Assembly: GCA_963739005.1 (NCBI GenBank)
Contig: CAVTYQ010000008.1
Coordinates: 248,001-312,000, forward strand
Direction of reading: 5' to 3'
DNA length: 64,000 nt
Origin: DASWJZ01 sp963739005
GTDB lineage: Bacteria; Pseudomonadota; Alphaproteobacteria; Rhizobiales; Afifellaceae
Within the stretch, counting starts at the first letter, position 1. The number at the start of each line of letters is the position of its first letter. The translations under genes and the position numbers were made by a program. Under the pieces are notes generated by a model. It was not told where the DNA came from. It did not search any database and saw only the letters and a program-made list of their open reading frames with translations. Of this stretch, positions 31,990 to 40,274 are shown piece by piece.

Positions 31990-32832
31990 CTAGTGTCCGC
32001 CGAGGCCAAGGCCGATGCCGCCGACGCTGACGCCGACGCCGTTTCCACCGCCGACGCTGACGCCGACGCCGTTCGAGCCGCCGACGCCGGCGCTGATGCC
32101 GTTACCGCCGCCGACGCTTGCATTGACGCCGTTCGAGCCGCCGATGCTGGCGCTGATCCCATCGCCGCCGCCGATACCCACGTTGACGCCGCTCGAGCCG
32201 CCGAGACCGAGCGAGAGTCCGCCTTGCGAGCCCGTCGAAGCCGTATCGACCGCGCCCGACCCGGCGTCGGCGCGCTGGCCACCGCCGGAAACGGTCAGGC
32301 CGTCGGGGGAGATTTCGACCCGCTGGCCGGCGAGGACGTCCACCGTCTCGCCGGTAGCGAGCGACTCCACCTCGACGATGCCGCGCGCCACCGCGACGGA
32401 ATCGCCGTTGGCGCCGGCGCGAACGGCGAAATGCGTTCCCTTCACGACGGCCGCGAGGTAGGGCGTCGTGACGGCGAAATGCTTGACGTTTCGCTTCTCG
32501 ACGTCGAACTCGACGACGCCCGTCACCTCGACAATGGTGGTGAACAGGCGGCTTGAGCCCTGCGGCACCTGCATGATCGTGTTCGGGCCGACGACCATCG
32601 TCTCCGCGCCACGCCGAAGCAGCGCGCGGCCGCTCGCGCTCGTGGCGAGCGTCGTGCCGGGCGCGATCGTGCGCGTATCGCCAAGAGAAACGGCCTGAGC
32701 CCCGCCGGTCTGGATCCAGATCCGCCCGGACGACTGCACAATCGACCAATCGGCGCCGTCGCCCGCGCTGGTGGCGCTGGCAAAAGCCGCGATCATCATC
32801 GCGGCCAGGACAAGCCTGAGCATTCGGAACAT
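31990..32832 (-). CDS. FecR domain protein with C-terminal decapeptide repeats
   Basis: 280 residues: signal peptide (about 1-23), FecR domain (about 30-180; VVGPNTIMQVPQG, GVVEFDVEKRNVKHFAVTTP, VKGTHFAVR), then eight ten-residue glycine-rich units to the end. ATG 32832 is chosen because the signal peptide follows at once. It lacks the cytoplasmic and sigma-factor partners of classical FecR, and instead precedes a CHASE2 c-di-GMP protein. The extracytoplasmic FecR domain may send a signal to that protein's CHASE2 domain (inference). Confidence 0.85.
   Translation of the reverse strand: MFRMLRLVLAAMMIAAFASATSAGDGADWSIVQSSGRIWIQTGGAQAVSLGDTRTIAPGTTLATSASGRALLRRGAETMVVGPNTIMQVPQGSSRLFTTIVEVTGVVEFDVEKRNVKHFAVTTPYLAAVVKGTHFAVRAGANGDSVAVARGIVEVESLATGETVDVLAGQRVEISPDGLTVSGGGQRADAGSGAVDTASTGSQGGLSLGLGGSSGVNVGIGGGDGISASIGGSNGVNASVGGGNGISAGVGGSNGVGVSVGGGNGVGVSVGGIGLGLGGH
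31993..32232 (-). repeat. 30-bp tandem repeat encoding GGxxGVxxxV decapeptides
   Basis: Residues 201-280 of the FecR protein divide exactly into tens: GSQGGLSLGL, GGSSGVNVGI, GGGDGISASI, GGSNGVNASV, GGGNGISAGV, GGSNGVGVSV, GGGNGVGVSV, GGIGLGLGGH. Ser and Gly alternate at position three, making a 20-residue super-repeat. The alternating small/hydrophobic pattern suggests a beta-rich, regularly stacked tail. Confidence 0.88.
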
Positions 32833-32913
32833 CAGCGACCCTCCGCGTGGCCTCACCACATCTAACGCGGGAAGAGCTGAGCGGATTCTAACGTCCGGAA
32901 AAACTTGCGCGGA

Positions 32914-32973
32914 GAACTTTAGCTTTCGGCAATGGGTTCGCTAAAGTTCGATTCAATTTGTGTATGATCGAAC
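32914..32973. promoter_or_regulatory. Nested inverted repeats upstream of the FecR-CHASE2 operon
   Basis: GAACTTTAGC (32914-32923) and GCTAAAGTTC (32940-32949) form a perfect 10-bp inverted repeat with a 16-nt spacer. A second repeat, GTTCGAT (32946-32952) and ATCGAAC (32967-32973), overlaps its right arm. The block lies 82 bp upstream of the fecR start in an otherwise AT-richer gap, so it is a good candidate regulator-binding region or hairpin. Confidence 0.55.
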
Positions 32974-33065
32974 ACTATTGTGCTGCCTCCGCTCTTGGCA
33001 AAGCACTGCGATGTGTACGCTTTTCGCTCCGCCTTGCAGTCGGATCGAGCCAACGCGGCGGGCGC

Positions 33066-33094
33066 TTGACAGGACCGGCCGCGCGCCCGATTTT
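33066..33094 (+). promoter_or_regulatory. Candidate promoter of tRNA-Gly
   Basis: A perfect TTGACA -35 hexamer (33066-33071) with a weak -10 (gatttt, about 33089-33094) 17 bp later, ending 11 bp before the tRNA. Confidence 0.5.
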
Positions 33095-33105
33095 GGCCGC
33101 CTCCT

Positions 33106-33180
33106 GCGGGCGTAGTTCAGTGGTAGAACGTCAGCTTCCCAAGCTGAATGTCGTCGGTTCGATCCCGATCGCCCGCTCCA
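33106..33180 (+). tRNA. tRNA-Gly (anticodon CCC)
   Basis: 75 nt with a 7-bp acceptor stem (GCGGGCG/CGCCCGC), D arm, an anticodon stem TCAGC/GCTGA around TTCCCAA with anticodon CCC, a T arm with TTCGATC, and encoded terminal CCA after discriminator T. It reads GGG codons. It separates the two FecR genes. Confidence 0.93.
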
Positions 33181-33302
33181 ACGCCTCCGGCTGACCCGAT
33201 CAAAGCCGCAGTGGATGTCGCTTGCCACGACGGTCGACGGCGCGTGGCACGATGGCCTAACATCGACGCCAGGGCGGGGCGAATTGCGACGAAGGAACGT
33301 GC

Positions 33303-34064
33303 ATGACTCGTCAGCTTCGGCTCGCCGCATGGATCGGGCTTGCGGTCTTTGTCGCCGCCTCACCCTTAAGCGCCGCGCAGAGCCCAAGCGGCACGGCTGA
33401 GAAGGTGTCGCAGGCGGCGAACACGACGGGGACGGGCGGCGCCCGTGTGCTAGAAACGACGGGCGCCGTCTTCAAGGGCGACGTGATCAGCACCGACCGC
33501 TCCGGCGAAGCGCAGATCCGGTTCGTCGACGACACCCGCGTCGTCGTCGGCCCGAGCGCGCGGCTCACGATCGATTCATTCGTCTACAACGGCAAGACGG
33601 CGGAGAAGGTGACGCTCAGCGCGGTGCGCGGCGCATTCCGCTTCATCACCGGCAAGAGCCGCAAGCTCGCCTACCTCCTGCGCACGCCGGTGATGACGAT
33701 CGGCGTGCGCGGAACCGGGCTCGACGGATTCGTGGAGCCGGGGACTGGCCGCACGACGATCGCGGTCTATGAGGGCACGGCGCAACTTTGCGACGCCAGC
33801 GGCCAGTGCATCGAGGCGACCGGGACCTGCGGCATCACCGTTTCGCGGGGCGGCGGATTCACGGAGCCGAGCCCCGGAGCGCGCGCCCTGCTCTTCCCCT
33901 ACGCCGGCTCACAGGCGTCGCTGCTGCCGGAATTCCGCCTCGACGTCTCCGGGTGCCGCACGTCGGCCACGCCCTTCCGCGACACGCCGGATTCGCGCTC
34001 CCACGGTCACGATTCCGGCGGAGGCGGTGGCGGAGGCTCGGGCGAGGGGGGCCCGAACGGCTAA
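33303..34064 (+). CDS. Second FecR domain protein, Gly-rich tail
   Basis: 253 residues with a signal peptide (about 1-24; ASPLSAAQS), then a FecR domain (about 55-170; FVDDTRVVVGPSARLTIDSF, VTLSAVRGAFRFITGKSRK, TPVMTIGVRGTGLD) and a Cys/Gly-rich C-terminus ending in a polyglycine tract. GAAGGA lies 7 bp upstream of the ATG. Although on the opposite strand, it lies only about 470 bp from the FecR-CHASE2 operon and shares a glycine-rich tail, so it may be a paralogue. Target unknown. Confidence 0.83.
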   Translation: MTRQLRLAAWIGLAVFVAASPLSAAQSPSGTAEKVSQAANTTGTGGARVLETTGAVFKGDVISTDRSGEAQIRFVDDTRVVVGPSARLTIDSFVYNGKTAEKVTLSAVRGAFRFITGKSRKLAYLLRTPVMTIGVRGTGLDGFVEPGTGRTTIAVYEGTAQLCDASGQCIEATGTCGITVSRGGGFTEPSPGARALLFPYAGSQASLLPEFRLDVSGCRTSATPFRDTPDSRSHGHDSGGGGGGGSGEGGPNG

Positions 34065-34162
34065 CCCGGGCGAGCTGCCTCGCCCGGCCCCGGCTCCGAA
34101 AAGGGTGCATCACGGTAAAGGCTCTGCTAAAAGCCGCGACCCATGCGCCCAATAGCCCAGCG

Positions 34163-36088
34163 ATGGCACTAGCCTCCCCCGCGCACACCGACGTGTTGGA
34201 GAATGGACAGGACGGAGCCGGCACCGCCGCGCCCCCCCGCCTTCTTACGCTCGCGCTCGGCTCGCTCGGCGTCGTCTTCGGCGACATCGGCACGAGCCCG
34301 CTCTACGCCTTCCGCGAGGCGATCGCGGCGGCGATCGGCGAGCACGGCGCACCGACGCGCGGCGCGGTGCTCGGCGTGCTCTCGCTGATCCTGTGGACGA
34401 TGACGCTCATCGTCTCGATCAAATACGTGCTCATACTCTTGCGCGCCGACAACCACGGCGAAGGCGGAACGCTGTCGCTGATGGCGCTCGCCCAGCGCGG
34501 GCTGTCGAAGCCGTCGCGATGGGTGGTGCTCCTCGGCATCATGGGCGCCGCGCTCTTCTATGGCGACGCCACGATCACGCCGGCGATCTCGGTGCTCTCC
34601 GCGGTCGAAGGCCTCGGCGTAGCGATGCCGCGCTTCAACGAAATCGTGCTGCCGCTGACTCTGTTGGTCCTGATCGGCCTCTTCTCGGTGCAGCGGACCG
34701 GCACGGGTAGGGTCTCGAAGTTCTTCGGCCCGATCACCGCGCTCTGGTTCGCGGTGCTGGCGGTTTCCGGTCTTATCGCGATGGCGCGCGAGCCCTCGGT
34801 GGTCTTGGCCATCAATCCCTATTACGCGCTGAGCTTCCTCTTCACCCATAAGTTCATCGCCTTCGTGACGCTCGGCGCGGTGTTCCTGGTGGTGACCGGC
34901 GCCGAGGCGCTCTACGCCGACCTCGGCCATTTCGGGCGGCGCCCGATCCAGGCGGCCTGGTACGGCGTCGTCTTCCCGGCGCTGGCGCTCAACTATCTCG
35001 GCCAGGGCGCGCTCGTGCTGAACGACCCTGCCTCGCGCGAAAACCCGTTCTTCCTGCTCTTTCCCGACTGGGCGCTGATCCCAGTCGTCATCCTCGCCAC
35101 CGCCGCAACCGTCATCGCGAGCCAGGCCGTCATCAGCGGCACCTACTCGCTCACCCGGCAGGCGATCCAGCTCGGCCTCCTGCCCCGCATGCGCATCCTG
35201 TTCACGTCGGAGACCACGACCGGGCAGATCTACATGCCGCGCATCAACTGGCTGCTGTTCACGGCGGTGGTGGTGCTCACGCTTCTCTTCGGATCGTCCG
35301 GCAGCCTCGCCGCCGCCTACGGCATCGCCGTCACCGCGACGATGGTGGTCGACGCCACGCTCGGCATCATCGTTTTGCGCACCTGCTGGCACTGGCGCGT
35401 CGTCACCTCACTCGCGACGCTCGGCCCCTTCGTCCTGATCGCGCTCACCTTCCTGTCGGCGAACAGCCTGAAGATCGTGAACGGCGGCTGGCTGCCGATC
35501 CTCCTCGGCAGCGCACTGATCCTGATCATGCTGACCTGGCGGAAGGGCACGGCGATCCTGGCGGAGAAGACGCGCCGCATCGAAGTGTCGCTCCGCGATC
35601 TCGTCCAACGGCTCGATTCGAAGCCGCCGCATCGCGTGCCGGGCACGGCGATCTTCCTGACCGGCAATCCGGACGGCGCGCCGACGGCGCTCCTCCACAA
35701 TCTCAAGCACAACAAGATCATCCACGAGCGGAACATCATCCTGACCATCCGCACCGAGCAGATGCCGCGCGTTCCGCCGGAGAGCCGCGCGACCATCACC
35801 GAGCTCTCGCCGTCCTTCCAGCAGATCACGATGAGCTTCGGCTACATGGAGACGCCGAACATCCTCAAAGGCATCGCCGCCTGCCGCAAGCTCGGGCTCA
35901 CCTTCGACATCATGTCGACCTCGTTCTTCATGTCGCGCCGCAGCCTCAAGGCATCGCCGCATTCCGGCATGCCGGTCTGGCAGGACAAGGTGTTCATCGC
36001 GCTCGCCGGATCGGCGGACTCGGCGACCGACTATTTCCACATCCCGGCCGAGCGCGTGGTGGAGATCGGCGCGCAGGTGACGATCTAG
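34163..36088 (+). CDS. kup: Kup family low-affinity potassium transporter
   Basis: 641-residue membrane protein with about twelve hydrophobic segments in the N-terminal 470 residues. The family signature GVVFGDIGTSPLYAFREA is at about 36-53. Other signposts are SLILWTMTLIVSIKY, FYGDATITPAISVLSAVEG and a cytoplasmic C-terminal domain (about 480-641). ATG 34163 precedes the conserved N-terminus; the open frame upstream is a shadow of the fecR gene. It brings K+ into the cell with H+. It runs in the same direction as the next K+/H+ antiporter. Confidence 0.93.
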   Translation: MALASPAHTDVLENGQDGAGTAAPPRLLTLALGSLGVVFGDIGTSPLYAFREAIAAAIGEHGAPTRGAVLGVLSLILWTMTLIVSIKYVLILLRADNHGEGGTLSLMALAQRGLSKPSRWVVLLGIMGAALFYGDATITPAISVLSAVEGLGVAMPRFNEIVLPLTLLVLIGLFSVQRTGTGRVSKFFGPITALWFAVLAVSGLIAMAREPSVVLAINPYYALSFLFTHKFIAFVTLGAVFLVVTGAEALYADLGHFGRRPIQAAWYGVVFPALALNYLGQGALVLNDPASRENPFFLLFPDWALIPVVILATAATVIASQAVISGTYSLTRQAIQLGLLPRMRILFTSETTTGQIYMPRINWLLFTAVVVLTLLFGSSGSLAAAYGIAVTATMVVDATLGIIVLRTCWHWRVVTSLATLGPFVLIALTFLSANSLKIVNGGWLPILLGSALILIMLTWRKGTAILAEKTRRIEVSLRDLVQRLDSKPPHRVPGTAIFLTGNPDGAPTALLHNLKHNKIIHERNIILTIRTEQMPRVPPESRATITELSPSFQQITMSFGYMETPNILKGIAACRKLGLTFDIMSTSFFMSRRSLKASPHSGMPVWQDKVFIALAGSADSATDYFHIPAERVVEIGAQVTI

Positions 36089-36203
36089 CGCCGCCAAACG
36101 TCCGCGTTTCGCCGCGGCGATTGATCGCCGGGGGCAAGCCCCTGGACCCCCTCTTGCTTTAGCCCGTATCAGAGAGACCTGAGCTCAAGGGCGAGGCGGC
36201 GCG

Positions 36204-38027
36204 ATGCTTGAGACGATGTACCTGGCGATCCTGATCGGCGCCGGGCTCGTCATGGCGGCGGTCTTCACGAGCTGGATCGCGTTCCGTTTCGGCGCGCCGA
36301 TCCTGCTGATCTTCCTGTCGGTCGGGCTCATTGCCGGGGAGGACGGGCTCGGGCTGAAGTTCGACGATGCCGCCGCCGCCTACTTTCTCGGCAGCGTGGC
36401 GCTCGCCATCATCCTCTTCAATTCCGGCTTCGGCACACGGCTCGCGGCCTTCCGCCAGGCGGCGATGCCGGCGATCGTGCTCGCCACGGTCGGGGTCGTG
36501 CTGACGACGGCGCTGGTCGGCGTCGCGGCGCACTTCGTGCTCAGCCTCCACTGGCTGCAGTCGTTCCTGCTCGGCGCGGTCGTCAGCTCGACCGACGCCG
36601 CCGCCGTGTTCTTCCTGCTTCGCGTCGGCGGCATCCATCTTCGCGACCGCGTGCGCTCGGTGCTCGAGGTGGAATCGGGCTGCAACGACCCGATGGCGAT
36701 CTTCATCACCGTAACGCTGGTCGAACTCATCACCATGGGGACGCCGCAAGAGGGCGTGACGCTCGCCTTCGCGTTCGCCTTCCTGCGCGAGATGGGCCTC
36801 GGCTTCCTGCTCGGCCTCGGCGGCGGCTTCGCCATCGTCAGGCTGGTGAACAGGCTCGACCTTGAATCCGGTCTCTACCCGGTCGTGGTGCTCGCCGCCT
36901 CGCTCGTGCTCTTCGGCATCGCCGGCGTGCTCCATTGCAGCGGTTTCCTCGCCGTCTATGTCGCCGGGCTGATCGCGGGGAACCGGCGGCTCCGGCAGGC
37001 GCTGCTCCTCAGGCGCTTCCAGGACGGCATGACCTGGCTTGCGCAGATCGGGATGTTCGTCGTCTTCGGCCTCCTCGCCACACCCTCGGAGTTCCCGCAT
37101 CTCATTCTTCCGGGCATCGCGATCGGCATCTTCCTGATCTTCGTGGCGCGGCCGTTCGCGATCTGGCTTTGCCTCTCACCGTTCCGCTTCCAGCGCGAGG
37201 AGACGACTTTCGTCGCCTGGGTGGGGTTGCGCGGCGCCGTTTCACTGCTCCTCGGCATCCTGCCCCTGATGGCCGGTCTTCCAAGCGGCCAGACGATCTT
37301 CAACGCCGCGTTCATCGTGGTGCTCGTGTCGCTCATCGTGCAGGGCTGGACGATCCGCCCGATGGCCCGGCAACTCGGGCTGATCATACCGCCGACGCTT
37401 GGTCCGGTCGACAAGGTGGAGCTTGAGCTTCCGGGCACGGCGAACCACGAGCTCGTGGTCTATCACGTCGTGCCCGACAGCCCGGTCGCGCGGGGGGAGC
37501 GCATCCCGCGCTGGGCGCGCCCATCGCTCCTCGTCAGGAAGGGCCAGTCGATGCGCCCGCAATATGCCGGCCGCATCGAGGCCGACGACCGCGTCTATCT
37601 CTTCACCGCGCCGCGCAACATCCGGCTGCTCGACCGCCTCTTCGCCAGCCCGGCACCGGTCGAAGAGGACGACAAGGATTTCTTCGGCGCCTTCTACATC
37701 GACACCAGCCATACGCTCGCCGAGCTTGCGCAGGCCTATGGCGTCGCGCCGGAAGGCGACCCGGCGACACCGATCGGCGTCTTCATGCTGGAGCGGCTCG
37801 GCGGCCAAGCCGAGGTCGGCGACCGCGTGCCGGTCGGCTACCTCGAGCTCATTGTGCGCGACACCGACGAGAGCGGCGCGGTGACTGGCGCCGGCCTCGC
37901 CGTCGCGCCGGAGGCGGCGCCCGGCCCGGCGCTCTGGCCAGTCTTCGGGGCGGTCGTCGATTTCACCCACATGGCGCGGGGACGACTTGAGCGCCTGAAG
38001 CAGCGGCTCCCAAAACGTCCGGCCTAG
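36204..38027 (+). CDS. K+/H+ antiporter (CPA1/NhaP2-CvrA type) with regulatory C-domains
   Basis: 607 residues: about twelve membrane segments (about 5-395) with the acidic ion-binding stretch VVSSTDAAAVFFLLR and ESGCNDPMAIF typical of CPA1 exchangers, then a TrkA-C-like domain and a CorC/HlyC-type domain (about 400-600). Such C-domains are typical of potassium/proton antiporters. It lies 115 bp after kup, so uptake and efflux of K+ are encoded side by side. Its last four bases overlap the convergent glycosyltransferase. Confidence 0.9.
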   Translation: MLETMYLAILIGAGLVMAAVFTSWIAFRFGAPILLIFLSVGLIAGEDGLGLKFDDAAAAYFLGSVALAIILFNSGFGTRLAAFRQAAMPAIVLATVGVVLTTALVGVAAHFVLSLHWLQSFLLGAVVSSTDAAAVFFLLRVGGIHLRDRVRSVLEVESGCNDPMAIFITVTLVELITMGTPQEGVTLAFAFAFLREMGLGFLLGLGGGFAIVRLVNRLDLESGLYPVVVLAASLVLFGIAGVLHCSGFLAVYVAGLIAGNRRLRQALLLRRFQDGMTWLAQIGMFVVFGLLATPSEFPHLILPGIAIGIFLIFVARPFAIWLCLSPFRFQREETTFVAWVGLRGAVSLLLGILPLMAGLPSGQTIFNAAFIVVLVSLIVQGWTIRPMARQLGLIIPPTLGPVDKVELELPGTANHELVVYHVVPDSPVARGERIPRWARPSLLVRKGQSMRPQYAGRIEADDRVYLFTAPRNIRLLDRLFASPAPVEEDDKDFFGAFYIDTSHTLAELAQAYGVAPEGDPATPIGVFMLERLGGQAEVGDRVPVGYLELIVRDTDESGAVTGAGLAVAPEAAPGPALWPVFGAVVDFTHMARGRLERLKQRLPKRPA

Positions 38028-39928
38028 AACGACGGCGCGTCCGGGGTCCTCCGATCGCGGGCGACGCCGTGCGCGGTCTTCTCCCACGCCGAGGGCCGAC
38101 GGAAGAACTGAAAGAGCGCCTGCCAGGCGGCAAGCGACATCAGCGCCCAGTAAAGCGGCAGCAAGAGAAGATGGGGCGCGAGGTGCACGACCCGCGCTGC
38201 GAAGATGCCACGCAACGCCGAGACGAGGACCGCCGCAAGGTTGCCGACGTTCAAGGCAAGGAGCGCCCAGGAGAGCATGCCCGTTGGATGGCCGCCGTTG
38301 ATGCCGGCGAGGATCGCGATGACGATGAACCAGAGCGACGCGGGATAAAGCAGCAGGCCGAGCACGCCGGCGGTCAGTACGCCGTGCACGGCGAGGCGCT
38401 GGCGAAACGGCAGCCGCATGCCGGGCGAGATGCCGCGCCCAAGACTTAAGGCCACGGTCTGCATCCAGCCTTTGATCCAGCGGCGGCGCTGCGGAAGCCA
38501 CTGGCGGAACGTGACCGGCGCTTCCTCGTAGGTGCGCGAATGGATGGTGGCGCAGGGATAGCCGAAGCGCGCGAGACGAATACCGAGGTCGGCGTCCTCG
38601 GTGACGTTGAAGGGGTCCCACGCCCCTACCTTTTCCAAGACGACGCGCGGAAAATGATTGGATGTCCCGCCAAGCGGCAGCGGTACGCGCCAGTCGGCGA
38701 GCGCCGGCAGAAGCACTTCGAAATTGGCGGCATATTCCAGCGTGAACATGCGCGCGAGCCAGCTTCCCTCGTTGTCGGGCGCGAGCCGCGCCTGCACGCA
38801 GCCGAGCTCCGGCCGCTCGGCAAACGCCGCCGCCGCCCGGCGCAACTGATCGAGTTCCGGCCGGTCCTCCGCGTCGAACACCACGACGTAGTCGCCGCGC
38901 GCAAAGGCGAGCGCGTAGGTCAAGGCCTTCGGCTTGGTGCGCGGGCCGCCCGGCGGCACTGCTATGACTTCGAAGTTCGGCGGGGCCGACGCGCGCGCGA
39001 TGGCTGCGCGGGTCTCGCGATCGTCAGCCTCGACGATCAGAAGAATCTCAAGCTTCGCATCCGGGTAGTCGAGGCGCGAAAGGTGATCGACGAGGTCGGG
39101 GACCACCGCCGCCTCGCGATAGAGCGGCACGAGCACGCTGTAACGCGGAAGACGGCTGTCGGAGAGCGGCTCGACGCGAAGCGGCCGCACGCGACGGAAG
39201 GCGGCGGCGAGTTTCCAGTAGCTGCAGTTCAGGAAGAAGAGCGTGAAGAGCAGCCAGACCGCGTTCAAGGTCGTGAGCGGCGCAACGAGCGCCAGCGCGA
39301 GCAACGCCGCGGCGAGCGCATTGTGCCCGCGTATTCCGGACGGTCGCTCGCGGCCCGATGATAGCGCCGGCAAAACGCGGGCGAGCCGGTTGACGGCGTA
39401 GTGGGTGAGCGCCGCGTGGCGACCGCTTGCGATCAAAGCGCGGATCGCTTCGGGGGTTGCGACGCGAAGGCGGCCGGCGAGCGCAGGCGTCGCCTGGAGG
39501 TGGCGCTTCAGAAGCGCGATCTCCTTAGGCCGCGGCGCGAGCAGGAGGAGCGTCGCCTCCCCCATCCGCACGAGGATCGACGAGGCGGCGCGTGCCGCTT
39601 CGGTCGCCAGAAGGCCGGCATTGGCAAGCGGCGTGGCGGCGGAGATGTCCTCGACAAAGGCGAGGCCCAGCTCATCGGCGAGCATCGACCAATAGAGCTT
39701 CCGATCGAAGCCGAGCGCCGCGAGCTCCGCGACGGCCTCGGTGCCGTTCAACGCCGAACGCCGCGTTGCCTCCGTGAGCTGCGACCGCGGCACGCCGCGC
39801 CCTGCCAGAAACGCCAGCTCCGGCGCGAAGACGTCGGCCGAAGCAGCGTCGAAGACGAGGCGGACGTGGCTTTCCCCGCGCCGCGCCGGCCAGAGCGGAA
39901 AAAAGCGTCTGCGTGCGGAAATCGGCAA
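38024..39928 (-). CDS. Membrane family 2 glycosyltransferase with N-terminal MshEN-like domain
   Basis: 634 residues: a soluble N-terminal part (about 30-190) resembling the general secretion GspE/MshE N-terminal fold (LTEATRRSALNGTEAVAELA, YWSMLADELGLAFVED), two membrane segments near 205-245, a GT2 catalytic domain (about 265-490) with VLVPLYREAAVVPDLV, VFDAEDRPELDQLRRA (DxD-like), NVTEDADLGIRLARFG (TED) and QRRRWIKGW (Q/RxxRW), and C-terminal membrane segments. This set matches processive synthases making extracellular polysaccharides. The MshEN-like domain may bind c-di-GMP (inference). Confidence 0.85.
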   Translation of the reverse strand: MPISARRRFFPLWPARRGESHVRLVFDAASADVFAPELAFLAGRGVPRSQLTEATRRSALNGTEAVAELAALGFDRKLYWSMLADELGLAFVEDISAATPLANAGLLATEAARAASSILVRMGEATLLLLAPRPKEIALLKRHLQATPALAGRLRVATPEAIRALIASGRHAALTHYAVNRLARVLPALSSGRERPSGIRGHNALAAALLALALVAPLTTLNAVWLLFTLFFLNCSYWKLAAAFRRVRPLRVEPLSDSRLPRYSVLVPLYREAAVVPDLVDHLSRLDYPDAKLEILLIVEADDRETRAAIARASAPPNFEVIAVPPGGPRTKPKALTYALAFARGDYVVVFDAEDRPELDQLRRAAAAFAERPELGCVQARLAPDNEGSWLARMFTLEYAANFEVLLPALADWRVPLPLGGTSNHFPRVVLEKVGAWDPFNVTEDADLGIRLARFGYPCATIHSRTYEEAPVTFRQWLPQRRRWIKGWMQTVALSLGRGISPGMRLPFRQRLAVHGVLTAGVLGLLLYPASLWFIVIAILAGINGGHPTGMLSWALLALNVGNLAAVLVSALRGIFAARVVHLAPHLLLLPLYWALMSLAAWQALFQFFRRPSAWEKTAHGVARDRRTPDAPSF

Positions 39929-40121
39929 GCCGGCCCCCAGTGCTTGCAGTCCCGAGGCTGAGGATTCCCGTTTTCGTTGCGCTTTGGTAGTGATTTCTTG
40001 CGCCTTCTGCGAGAAAATGCGGTTTCGCCGGTTGTGCTTTTCGCGTCACGGCGATGGGGAAACACGTGCCGGCCCTGTGGCCGCCTTTGAAGCGCCGCAA
40101 GGCTTGTCTAGAGAGCGAGGC

Positions 40122-40274
40122 ATGGGCGACGACGCGCGGGGCGACCGTCAGAAGCGGCTTGCCGAGGCCTTGCGGGCCAATCTCAAGCGCCGCAAGACGC
40201 AGAGGCGCGAGCGCTCGGCGGAGGCCCCGGCAGCGAACCGGGGCGAGAGGGCGACGACCAAGGAGTTCCGGCTG
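40122..40274 (+). other. In-frame N-terminal extension fused to murA
   Basis: An ATG at 40122 with GAGCGAGG upstream opens a 51-codon stretch rich in Arg/Lys/Ala (MGDDARGDRQKRLAEALRAN at the start) that runs without a stop into murA. Related bacteria often have a separate short basic ORF just before murA; here there is no stop between them. It may be a fused leader or simply untranslated. It is listed apart from murA because the start at 40275 is better supported. Confidence 0.45.

Noticed and set aside
31591..32556. Plus-strand open frame with Ala-Asp repeats
   Set aside because: The repeats are only the antisense of the FecR glycine-rich decapeptides.
36159..37100. Minus-strand 313-codon open frame opposite the antiporter
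   Set aside because: Highly charged composition without structure; shadow of a membrane protein gene.
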